A stretch of 37,074 nucleotides of DNA, taken from Opitutales bacterium. GTDB taxonomy: Bacteria; Verrucomicrobiota; Verrucomicrobiia; Opitutales; Oceanipulchritudinaceae. The position numbers and the translations under genes are program-made. The notes under the pieces are model-generated. The model was not told the DNA's origin, did not search any database, and saw only the letters and a list, made by a program, of their open reading frames with translations. This document shows positions 1-6,684 of the stretch, piece after piece. Location: contig JAFIGH010000049.1 of NCBI GenBank assembly GCA_020831525.1, positions 1 to 37,074 of the forward strand, in the 5' to 3' direction. Position 1 is the first letter of the stretch. Each line of letters opens with the position of its first letter.

Positions 1-78
1 TTGGGTTTGGCTATCGTGAGCCCATAGACAACTGTCCCGAAAGCCCCTCCCCGAACCGACGTGTGCGTCCCGGGGAGT

Positions 79-100
79 TGACAAATGGGTCAGGATGACC
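79..100 (+). promoter_or_regulatory. Possible promoter and operator of the toxin-antitoxin pair
   Basis: A perfect -35-like hexamer TTGACA lies at 78-83, but no convincing -10 follows at 16-18 bp. Overlapping it are small inverted repeats: TGAC/GTCA (79-82 and 89-92) and GGTCA/TGACC (88-92 and 96-100). Phd-type antitoxins normally bind palindromes at their own promoter, so this is a plausible autoregulatory operator. The arms are short and chance is not excluded. Confidence 0.3.
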
Positions 101-112
101 AGATTTCTTGGT

Positions 113-355
113 ATGCAAGTAAGCGTGCATGAAGCGAAGGCAAAGTTTTCGGAGTTGCTGGCGACTGTGGAGTCGGGCGGCGAAGTGGTGGTGGCGCGGC
201 ACAAGAAGCCGGTGGCGCGGATGGTTCCGGCGGCAGGTCCGAAGGTGGCGCGCATCGGGGGACTGGCCGGGCGGCCTTTCCAAATGGGCCGGGGTTTTGA
301 CGCAGCCTCCGCAAACGAAGTGTTCGCGGATGACTTCGGTGTCGGGAAAGCATGA
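113..355 (+). CDS. Phd/YefM-family antitoxin (VapB-type)
   Basis: A small protein of 80 residues from the ATG at 113. Its N-terminus, MQVSVHEAKAKFSELL followed by VESGGEVVVARHKKPVARMVP, is the typical Phd/YefM antitoxin DNA-binding fold (strand, helix 'EAKAKFSELL', then 'GEVVVARHKKPVA'). The C-terminal half is the unstructured toxin-binding tail. An in-frame ATG at 95 would add six residues, but family members begin close to the 'VSVHEAK' segment, so 113 is preferred. Neither start has a clear Shine-Dalgarno. The stop overlaps the toxin start (ATG at 352), as usual for translationally coupled antitoxin-toxin pairs. Its expected role is to neutralise the PIN toxin and repress the operon. Confidence 0.85.
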   Translation: MQVSVHEAKAKFSELLATVESGGEVVVARHKKPVARMVPAAGPKVARIGGLAGRPFQMGRGFDAASANEVFADDFGVGKA

Positions 356-759
356 CGCCTACCGTCGTCAACGGGTGGCTGCTGGACACGCATGCGATGC
401 TCTGGATACTGTATGGAGACAGTCGGCTGTCGGCGGCGGCGACCGCCGACATTGAGGGCGAGCTGCCCGTTTATTATTCGACGGTGAGTTTCCTTGAGGT
501 GGCGCTCAAACGATCCGCCAAGGGGTTCGATTTTTTCATTGAGGACGACTGGGATCTGCTCCTGCCGCGGGAGTTGAAACGGGTCGGTGTGATCCGGTTG
601 GACCTTGAGTCAACGGACTGCCGGAAACTGGAAGATCTCCCCCTGCACCACCGCGACCCCTTTGACCGCGTGCTCATCGCCCAGGCAATGCAGCGGCGTC
701 TGGGTATCCTCTCCAAAGATGGGGTGTTCGACACCTATGACGTGCTGAGGCATTGGTGA
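352..759 (+). CDS. vapC: VapC-type PIN-domain ribonuclease toxin
   Basis: A 135-residue single-domain PIN protein. The acidic metal-binding residues expected of a PIN nuclease are present: Asp12 in LLDTHAMLW, Glu49 in VSFLEVAL, Asp102 in HHRDPFDRVLIAQA, and Asp123 in ILSKDGVFDTY. The motif set HHRDPFDR and ILSKD marks the subgroup that pairs with Phd-type antitoxins. VapC toxins are Mg-dependent RNases cleaving tRNA or rRNA and are held inactive by the upstream antitoxin. The gene overlaps the antitoxin stop by four bases. Length is normal and no residue seems lost, so it is probably functional. The specific RNA target cannot be read from sequence. Confidence 0.9.
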   Translation: MTPTVVNGWLLDTHAMLWILYGDSRLSAAATADIEGELPVYYSTVSFLEVALKRSAKGFDFFIEDDWDLLLPRELKRVGVIRLDLESTDCRKLEDLPLHHRDPFDRVLIAQAMQRRLGILSKDGVFDTYDVLRHW

Positions 760-884
760 GGTGGTCGTCAGACCAAGCCACGCAGACGCAGCACCCGAAG
801 GCGGTAGGGTTGCTTGCAAGTGCCTGCGGAGCCTGAAGAGCGGCGTGTGGCGGGCGGGTTGTCGCGCGGTCCCGTTCGTATCCT

Positions 885-1823
885 GTCGGGCGATAAATCA
901 GCCCGACTACCGAGGGCGTCGGCGCTTGGCGTAGCCGGGGTGCTTTAGCCCCCGGTTGGCGGCGGGCTGGGGCCCATCGGATCTGCTGGAGCGTAGGGCG
1001 TCGGCGGGATCGGAGGGTTGTTGCAGGATCCCGGCCGTATCCTGTCGGGCGATAAATCAGCCCGACTACCGAGGGCGGTTGCTTGGCGTAGCCGGGGTGC
1101 TTTAGCCCCCGGTTGGCGGCGGTTGGGGCCCATCGGATCTGCTGGAGCGTAGGGCGTCGGCGGGATCGGAGGGTTGTTGCAGGATCCCGGCCGTATCCTG
1201 TCGGGCGATAAATCAGCCCGACTACCGAGGGCGGTTGCTTGGCGTAGCCGGGGTGCTTCAGCCCCCGGTTGGCGGCGGTTGGGGCGTTCCGGAGTGCGGG
1301 CGCGTGGGGCGTCGATGGCAGGTGGCGGGTTGTCGCGGGACCTCGGGCGCTTCGTGTCGGGCGATAAATCAGCCCGACTACCGAGGGCGGTTGATTGGCG
1401 TAGCCGGGGTGCTTCAGCCCCCGGTTGGCGGCGGGTTGGCGGAGTTCCGGAGTGCGGGCGCGTGGGGCGTCGATGGCAGGTGGCGGGTTGTCGCGGGACC
1501 TCGGGCGCTTCGTGTCGGGCGATAAATCAGCCCGACTACCGAGGGCGGCGCTTGGCGTAGCCGGGGTGCTTCAGCCCCCGGTTGGCGGCGGGGTGGGGCG
1601 TTCCGGAGTGCGGGCGCGTGCGGCGTCGATGGCAGGTGGCGGGTTGTCGTGGGACCTCGGGCGCTTCGTGTCGGGCGATAAATCAGCCCGACCCCGAGGG
1701 CGGTTGATTGGCGTAGCCGGGGTGCTTCAGCCCCCGGTTGGCGGCGGGGTGGCAGAGGTTTCGTGTCGGGCGATCCTGCCGTCGCTCTGTGGGCTATGGC
1801 GGATAGGAAATCAGTCCGACTAC
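885..1823. repeat. Tandem array of head-to-head REP pairs (BIME-like), 6 complete units plus a broken one
   Basis: Each unit holds two hairpins. The first, GTCGGGC-(9 nt GATAAATCA)-GCCCGAC, starts at 885, 1044, 1200, 1356, 1514 and 1670, a period of 156-159 bp. Read on the minus strand it is preceded by GTAG. The second is on the plus strand: GTAG, CCGGGG, loop TGCTTYAGC, CCCCGG, with GTAG at 931, 1088, 1244, 1400, 1557 and 1713. The two loops, read in their own orientation, are TGATTTATC and TGCTTYAGC, so they match at six or seven of nine positions. GTAG plus an imperfect palindrome, in inverted pairs, is the known layout of REP/BIME elements moved by RAYT transposases. Spacers fall in two types: 956-1043 and 1113-1199 are alike, and 1269-1355, 1425-1513 and 1582-1669 are alike. 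Open frames across the array are a by-product of repetition. Confidence 0.9.
1765..1823. repeat. Degenerate, interrupted seventh REP copy at the array end
   Basis: The left part of the first hairpin (GTCGGGCGAT, 1765-1774) is separated by about 33 unrelated bases from a slightly mutated right part (AAATCAGTCCGACTAC, 1808-1823). The partner plus-strand REP is missing. This looks like a decayed array edge. In unit six the minus-strand GTAG is also damaged: CTAC has become CC after 1692. Confidence 0.6.
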
Positions 1824-1955
1824 CGGTGGCGGCGGTTGGTTTGGGCGAGGGATCGCAAAGGTTGCGGGCCTTCGCGCACCCTCGGTCGACCGCCAGGATG
1901 GCAGTCGGCTACGGCCGGGCCGGTTCGCCTTGCATTGCTGTGCGCGATTACCGGC

Positions 1956-1984
1956 TTGTCACGTCCGTGAATGTGCGCGACATT
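1956..1984 (+). promoter_or_regulatory. Candidate promoter of rnpB
   Basis: TTGTCA (1956-1961) is followed after 17 bp by GACATT (1979-1984), which matches the -10 consensus at three of six positions. The expected transcription start is then about seven bases downstream, where the first base of the RNase P RNA P1 helix lies (1992). Position supports it more than sequence does. The rest of 1824-1955 shows no gene or repeat. Confidence 0.4.
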
Positions 1985-1991
1985 GCGGATC

Positions 1992-2372
1992 AGTCTTCGG
2001 GGAGCGGGCGTCCGCGGCGTTGTTTCGGCAGCGTCGAGGAAAGTCCGGACACCACAGGGCGGGATTCCCCGTGAAAGCGGGGGCGGGCGGCTTCAAGGCC
2101 GTTCGACGGAAAGTGCCACAGAAAATATACCGCCCCGCGCCCGTCGCGGGGTAAGGGTGAAATGGTGGGGTAAGAGCCCACCGCCCCGAGAGCAATCGAG
2201 GGGGCAGGGTAAACCCAATCCGGTGCAAGGCCGAATAGGGGACCGGGCGGCCCGTCCGATGGTCCCGGGTAGGCCGCACCCGCGCGAGCGGGACTCCGCG
2301 CAAGCGGGGTAGATAAATGGGCGCCGCCGCCGCAAGGCGGCACAGAATCCGGCTTACAGCTCCCCGAAGACT
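1992..2372 (+). ncRNA. rnpB: RNase P RNA, bacterial class A
   Basis: This is the catalytic RNA of ribonuclease P, which removes 5' leaders from precursor tRNAs. The ends pair perfectly as helix P1: AGTCTTCGGGGAGC (1992-2005) with GCTCCCCGAAGACT (2359-2372). Conserved cores are all present and in order: GAGGAAAGTCC (2036-2046, P4 5' strand), ACAGAAA (2118-2124), GGTGAAA followed by GTGGGGTAAGAGCCCACC (2156-2182), AGAGCAA, the P15 loop GGTAAA (2208-2213) that pairs with the tRNA 3' CCA, GTGCAAGGCCGAATAGGGG, and AGAATCCGGCTTA (2344-2356, P4 3' strand). Length of about 381 nt is normal for type A. Its 3' end lies only three bases before the stop codon of the convergent gene at 2376. The protein subunit gene rnpA is not in the window. 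Confidence 0.97.
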
Positions 2373-2375
2373 CTA

Positions 2376-3629
2376 TTACTCGTAGTGCCCGTGCATCTGG
2401 TCCCATGAGGCGGTTCCGGGCATAAAGAGCGGGATCTCGGTCCACCCGGCGTCGGTCTCGTCGAGGGCCGTGCCTCCGGGAGCGCGGACGGCGCGGATTT
2501 CCGCCTCGGGATGGTCGCCGAGGGAGAGGGTGACCGGCTGTGAGACGTAGTGGTGGCGGGCGCCGACACCGCCGGAGTGAACGGCGAAGGCCACCGTGTA
2601 TTCTCCGCCGGGACGCAGCTCCTTGCTGTCGAGAGGGTCCGGACTGGCGAGTGAGCGGGTGAGGCGGATGCGCCATGCGCCGTCGCGGTAGTCGCCGTCG
2701 GCGCGGATGGCGCCGCGGCTGCCCGAAGGTTCGCGCAAGAACCGCTGCGGGATGGCGTCGCCCGCCTGCCAGTCGAGGTCCGGATCGAAGGGAGCGGCGT
2801 GTGCTTCGGTCAGGTAAAAGAGGTCGTCCTGACCGTATTCGCGGTCTTTCAAAGCTTCGAAGCGCAGGGCACGGAATCCGGCCACGGCCGGATCGAACAT
2901 CCACGCCGGATGGCCCTCTTCGTCGAGCGCATTGGTTGTGTAGGGGCCGGTGCCCGCCGATGAAAGGCGGTAGTCGAGGACGTAGCCGTTGTCCGCGTAG
3001 CCCACCGGATGCGAGCGGTGCGCCCGCCATTGCCAGAGATCGAGGAAAACACCGTCGGCACGGAGTTGCTCGAGATCTTCGGGTTCGCGCACCTGCTTCC
3101 AGTGGTCTTCCCCGGGTTCGCCGTAGCGCGAGGCCGATATGAACTTGCGCACATCGCTTTCGCCGAGGCGTTCACCGAGGTGCGGGTGGGCGCGCACCTC
3201 GTCCGGATCGGCTTCCGAGGGGAGCGAACGCATGCCGTGGTGGACCGTGACAAAGCCCCCGGCTTCGCCGAAATGCTCCACCGAGCCGTCGTCGAGCAGC
3301 ATGGAAATGCGGTCTTCGTAGAGGCCGTGTTCGTCGGGACCGTCGGCACCGGAACCGTGTCGCACCCACTCGTCGCCGTCGTAAACCCAGTATTGGTGGT
3401 ACCAGACCGGATTGTCGGTGGGGAATTCGAAGCGGATCTGGATTTCCTCGTCGTTGTAGGCGGCCGCCACACGCAGCACAGGTGGTCCGAAGCCATCCGC
3501 GGAAGCGGCACCGTCTGCAGGAGCCTCGCTCTCGTCGGGCCCGCCGCAGGCGGCGAACAGCAGTGCCGGGACGGCAAGAACGGCCGGCAGGTGAAAACGG
3601 AGGCGGTGGAGCGTGCGCTTTGAGTCCAT
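2376..3629 (-). CDS. Lipoprotein with ethylbenzene-dehydrogenase-type haem-binding domain
   Basis: A 417-residue protein starting at the ATG at 3629. The N-terminus is a lipoprotein signal: basic residues, a hydrophobic run, then LLFAAC with Cys28. Residues of roughly 50-330 resemble the haem-binding gamma-subunit-like domain of the DMSO-reductase/ethylbenzene dehydrogenase family (PF09459-type). The clearest stretch is 'GVFLDLWQWRAHRSHPVGYADN', which matches the usual 'D.W.WKA.RS.PVGYA' segment, followed by further beta-strand-rich sequence. Such domains bind b-type haem in the periplasm and pass electrons to or from c-type cytochromes. No molybdoenzyme or cytochrome partner is adjacent, so the electron partner is unknown. 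It is separated by 155 bp from lipB upstream and may have its own promoter. The fold call is fairly sure; the physiological role is not. Confidence 0.75.
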   Translation of the reverse strand: MDSKRTLHRLRFHLPAVLAVPALLFAACGGPDESEAPADGAASADGFGPPVLRVAAAYNDEEIQIRFEFPTDNPVWYHQYWVYDGDEWVRHGSGADGPDEHGLYEDRISMLLDDGSVEHFGEAGGFVTVHHGMRSLPSEADPDEVRAHPHLGERLGESDVRKFISASRYGEPGEDHWKQVREPEDLEQLRADGVFLDLWQWRAHRSHPVGYADNGYVLDYRLSSAGTGPYTTNALDEEGHPAWMFDPAVAGFRALRFEALKDREYGQDDLFYLTEAHAAPFDPDLDWQAGDAIPQRFLREPSGSRGAIRADGDYRDGAWRIRLTRSLASPDPLDSKELRPGGEYTVAFAVHSGGVGARHHYVSQPVTLSLGDHPEAEIRAVRAPGGTALDETDAGWTEIPLFMPGTASWDQMHGHYE

Positions 3630-3675
3630 GCGGGCAACCTGCCACTTTCCCCGCGGTAAGGCAACCCCCGCGCAG

Positions 3676-3695
3676 TCCGGGGCCGCAGCCCCGGA
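3676..3695. repeat. Short GC-rich hairpin between lipB and the lipoprotein gene
   Basis: TCCGGGG (3676-3682) and CCCCGGA (3689-3695) form a perfect 7-bp stem with a 6-nt loop. No T-run follows on either strand, so it is not a standard intrinsic terminator. It could stabilise the 3' end of the hflK-hflC-lipB transcript or be a solitary REP-like relic. Confidence 0.4.
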
Positions 3696-3784
3696 ATGCC
3701 TTTCGACCGGCTCAAGGCCCTGAGCAATGCCGAAGGGCGGTGATCCTTCGCCGCCTTGGTTGCGCAACATTGTGCCCGGAGCCC

Positions 3785-4480
3785 CTATTCCAACCGCGCG
3801 GCCCCGGCGCGGAACTCCGCGAAGCGCCCGGTAAAGGCTTGGGCGAGGGCGGTTTTGACGTCGGCGGGGTCGGGGGCGGCGCGGAGTTCGGCGGCCATGG
3901 AGGTGACGGTGCCGTCGGTGATGCCGCAGGGGACGATGCCGCCGAAGTGGGCGAGGTCGGGGTCGAGGTTGAGGGCGAAGCCGTGGTAGGTGATCCATGA
4001 GGAGACGGCGACGCCGATGGCGGCGATTTTGCGGGTGCCGGTCCAGATGCCGGTTTTGCCCTCGCGGCGCGCGGCGGGGATGCCGAACGCGGCGACGGCG
4101 TCGATGAGGACCTGCTCGAGGAGGCGGAGGTAGGCGTGGAGGTCGCGTCGCTCCCGCAGGCTGACGACGGGGTAGCCCACGATCTGCCCGGGGCCGTGGT
4201 AGGTGATGTCGCCCCCGCGGTTGGTGCGCGCGACTTCGATGCCGGCGGCGCGCAGGGCGGCTTCGTCCCATACGAGGTGACGGTCCGCCCCCGGGCGCAC
4301 GCCGACGGTGTAGACCGGATCGTGCTCGGTGAAGACGAGGGTGTCGGGCGCAGCCCCGGCCTTGCGCTGGGCGACGAGCGCTCGCTGCCGGGCGAGGGCG
4401 TCGGCATAGCGGGTGCGTCCCCAGTGGAGGACGCGCGGGGCGGCGGGGTCCGCCGCGGCGGCCTCCCGGATTGTGTTCAT
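3785..4480 (-). CDS. lipB: Octanoyl-[acyl-carrier-protein]:protein N-octanoyltransferase
   Basis: LipB moves the octanoyl group from acyl carrier protein to lipoyl domains of 2-oxoacid dehydrogenases and the glycine cleavage H protein, the first step of de novo lipoate synthesis, in the cytoplasm. The 231 residues contain the family signature RGGDITYHGPGQIVGYP (from about residue 88), the catalytic lysine in TRKIAAIG (Lys151), and the catalytic cysteine in HFGGIVPCGI (Cys185). Length is normal and all key residues are present. The start at 4480 lies five bases after the hflC stop, so it is the last gene of an hflK-hflC-lipB transcript. LipA, which would insert sulfur next, is not in the window. 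Confidence 0.96.
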   Translation of the reverse strand: MNTIREAAAADPAAPRVLHWGRTRYADALARQRALVAQRKAGAAPDTLVFTEHDPVYTVGVRPGADRHLVWDEAALRAAGIEVARTNRGGDITYHGPGQIVGYPVVSLRERRDLHAYLRLLEQVLIDAVAAFGIPAARREGKTGIWTGTRKIAAIGVAVSSWITYHGFALNLDPDLAHFGGIVPCGITDGTVTSMAAELRAAPDPADVKTALAQAFTGRFAEFRAGAARLE

Positions 4481-4485
4481 GGGTG

Positions 4486-5565
4486 TTACTCGGCGGGAGC
4501 GCTGCCGGGTTCAAGGCGCTTGAGTAGTTGGTAGAGCGGGCTGTCCGTGCCCATGATGAGGCGGGTGTTGGAGCCGAGCGCCTTTTCGTAGACTTCGAGC
4601 CGCCGCAGGAGGAGGAAGAAATCCGGATCGGCGTTGAAGGCGTCGGCGTATATCTTGGTGGAGTCCGCCTCGGCCTGGCCGCGGATGCGCTGCGCCCGTT
4701 CCACCGCGCTGCTCTCGATGATGGCGAGTTCGCGCTCCATTTCGCCGAGGCGCTGCTCGGCGCGCTGCCGGCCGGTGGAGCGGAAGCCCGCCGCGATTTT
4801 CTGCAGCTCGGCGTTCATCTGCGCGTAGACGTTGGACTCGATCTCGCGGATGTAGCTGAGCTGCTTCACGAGGATGTCCTCGAGTTCGATGCCGAGGTTG
4901 ACTTGGGCGAGCCGCCGCCGCGCTTCCGTGAGCATGTTTTGCAAGACGATGGGCCGACCGGCCTCGTATTCGTCGTCGCGGCCCACGGCGAGGCGGGGAA
5001 GGACGCTGCCGAGGGTGCGCAGGGCGTCGGCGTCGATGTCGTCGACCTCCTCGTCGTCGATATCAAAGGAGAGTTCCATATCCTCATCGGCTTCGAGGAT
5101 GCGGTTGGAGCTGCGGACGACCTCGTAGAGGTTGAACTTGGCGATCTCGTCTTTGACGGCGCCTTCGAGAATGCCGTTGAGGCGGCGCTCCGCTTGGTCG
5201 GTGCTGCGGATCGTCTCGCGGAAGCGGCGGGCGTCGGCGATGCGCCAGCGCGCCGTCACGTCGATGTGGACGGTGCGGCGGTCGCGTGTGATGGCGGTCG
5301 TCTGGCTGCCGTCCCAGCGCAGGAGGCGGCGTTCGAACCGCTCGACTGTCTGGTAGGGCATTTTGAAGTGCAGACCGGCCTCGGTCACGGGGTCGCCGCG
5401 CACCTCACCGAACTGGAGGATGATGGCCTGTTCCCACTCCGAGACGGTGTAGACGCAGAACTTGGCGAGGACGCCGAAGACGATGATGAGGACGAGCAGA
5501 CCAATGATGGCCGGCGAGACGTTGCCGCGGCGGGGGCGGCGGTCGATGCGGATGACGTTGCTCAT
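4486..5565 (-). CDS. hflC: HflC, SPFH-family regulator of FtsH protease
   Basis: HflC forms with HflK a large membrane cage around the FtsH protease and modulates degradation of membrane proteins. The 359-residue protein has one N-terminal transmembrane helix (about residues 18-38), then the SPFH/Band 7 domain beginning 'YTVSEWEQAIILQFGEV' and a long C-terminal helical region rich in Glu, Arg and Ala ('EMERELAIIESSAVERAQRIRGQAEADSTKIYADAF'), which is diagnostic for HflC. An unusually acidic segment at about residues 158-183 (EADEDMELSFDIDDEEVDD) extends the usual Band 7 domain. Its ATG overlaps the hflK stop by four bases, indicating translational coupling, and lipB follows after five bases. 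Confidence 0.93.
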   Translation of the reverse strand: MSNVIRIDRRPRRGNVSPAIIGLLVLIIVFGVLAKFCVYTVSEWEQAIILQFGEVRGDPVTEAGLHFKMPYQTVERFERRLLRWDGSQTTAITRDRRTVHIDVTARWRIADARRFRETIRSTDQAERRLNGILEGAVKDEIAKFNLYEVVRSSNRILEADEDMELSFDIDDEEVDDIDADALRTLGSVLPRLAVGRDDEYEAGRPIVLQNMLTEARRRLAQVNLGIELEDILVKQLSYIREIESNVYAQMNAELQKIAAGFRSTGRQRAEQRLGEMERELAIIESSAVERAQRIRGQAEADSTKIYADAFNADPDFFLLLRRLEVYEKALGSNTRLIMGTDSPLYQLLKRLEPGSAPAE

Positions 5566-6512
5566 TGGTGGCTTCCTCCGAGGTTGAGAAGGGGCAGGAT
5601 GGACCGGAGGTCTTCGTCGACGACGATGACTTCCTGAATCCGGGGCAACTGCTGCTCCATCTTTTCAAGATAGAGGCGGTTGCGGGTGATCTCCGGGGCC
5701 TGGCTGTAGGCCTCGAGCATGGTGGTGAAGCGGTCGGCTTCGCCGCGGGCGGTGCGCACCCGGCGTTCGAGAAAGCCCTCGGCCTCGAGAACCACGCGCT
5801 CCGCCTGACCGCGCGCCCGCGGGACGCGCTCCTGGTACTCCCGCGAGGCTTCCTCGAGGAAGCGCACGGCGTCCTGCTCGGCCTTGTTGAGGTCGTTGAA
5901 GGCCCCCTGTACCTGCTGGGGCGGACTGGTGAAAATGAGGTTCACCTCGTTGATGCGGATGCCCATGTCGAAACGGTCGACGTAGTCCTGAATGATCTGC
6001 CGGGCGCGCAGCTGGATCTCGCTGCGGCCGATCGTGAGGATGGGGATGCTCGCGCGGTCGCCCATAATCTCACGCATGACCGACTGCGAGATGTCGCGCA
6101 GGGTGTCGACCGGATTGTGCACGTTAAAGGCGAAGTCGTCGGGCTGTTCACGGGAGAACTGCACGTCGAATCCGGCGAGGACAATGTTGAGGTCGCCGGT
6201 AAGCATCGACGCCTCCTCTTCCATGATGGAGGAGCGCACGCCGTCGCGGGTGCGGTAGCCGAACTGCTCGACGTCGACCCGGCGCGTCGGCACCTTGATG
6301 ACTGAGTCAATCGGGTAGGGCAGCTTGAACTGGAGGCCGGGACCGACCGTCTCGATGTGGCGGCCGAAGCGCAGGACGAGACCTTCCTCGTTGGCGTCGA
6401 CTTGGTAGACGCTCGTGCTCACCGCGAGCAGGGCAAGCGCCGCAAAAGGCACCCAGAGGTAGCGCAGGATGGGGATATCAATGATTTGGCCGTCAGGCAG
6501 TCGTATTCTCAT
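5562..6512 (-). CDS. hflK: HflK, SPFH-family regulator of FtsH protease
   Basis: This is the partner of HflC in the FtsH-associated membrane complex. From the ATG at 6512 it is 316 residues: a short cytoplasmic segment MRIRLPDGQIIDIPILRY, one transmembrane helix (about residues 18-35), then the SPFH domain starting 'YQVDANEEGLVLRFGRHIETVGPGLQFKLPYPID', typical of HflK. The C-terminal coiled-coil region ends with 'YLEKMEQQLPRIQEVIVVDEDLRSILPLLNL', also characteristic. It lacks the Gly-rich cytoplasmic extension seen in proteobacterial HflK. An alternative ATG at 6536 would add eight residues; neither start has a strong ribosome-binding site. It is the first gene of the hflK-hflC-lipB operon and is divergent from mgtE with 172 bp between. 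Confidence 0.93.
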   Translation of the reverse strand: MRIRLPDGQIIDIPILRYLWVPFAALALLAVSTSVYQVDANEEGLVLRFGRHIETVGPGLQFKLPYPIDSVIKVPTRRVDVEQFGYRTRDGVRSSIMEEEASMLTGDLNIVLAGFDVQFSREQPDDFAFNVHNPVDTLRDISQSVMREIMGDRASIPILTIGRSEIQLRARQIIQDYVDRFDMGIRINEVNLIFTSPPQQVQGAFNDLNKAEQDAVRFLEEASREYQERVPRARGQAERVVLEAEGFLERRVRTARGEADRFTTMLEAYSQAPEITRNRLYLEKMEQQLPRIQEVIVVDEDLRSILPLLNLGGSHQ

Positions 6513-6684
6513 GTTGGCGCCAGCCTTGCATGTCATCCGGCGGCGTCAACCGCATTGGGCTATCCGGTCGATTGACAGCGGCGGACTCACCGGGCATGCG
6601 TATCGTTCCAGCCCCGGTTCCGCGGCGCGACGCCCGTCCGCGCGGTCCGGGCCGCCGCGAATCCTCTGTGTCCCTTTCAAAGCC

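Noticed and set aside
885-1823. CRISPR array or integron attC cassettes
   Set aside because: The unit is 156-159 bp and the spacers are near-identical, not unique. There are no cas genes or integrase, no genes between the repeats, and no attC-type core sites. GTAG-hairpin pairs explain it better.
1174-1970. Open frames of 96-181 codons across the repeat array
   Set aside because: They repeat the same GC-rich unit in different frames, lack ribosome-binding sites, and encode only low-complexity Gly/Arg/Ala sequence. They are a by-product of a period near a multiple of three.
4528-5637. 369-codon plus-strand frame opposite hflC, and a similar one opposite ispG (21435-22907)
   Set aside because: These are antisense shadows of hflC and ispG, which have clear family motifs; the shadow proteins do not.
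6513-6684. Leader structure before mgtE copy 1 like that of copy 2
   Set aside because: No long complementary arms around the start codon were found, and the start has no strong ribosome-binding site to sequester.
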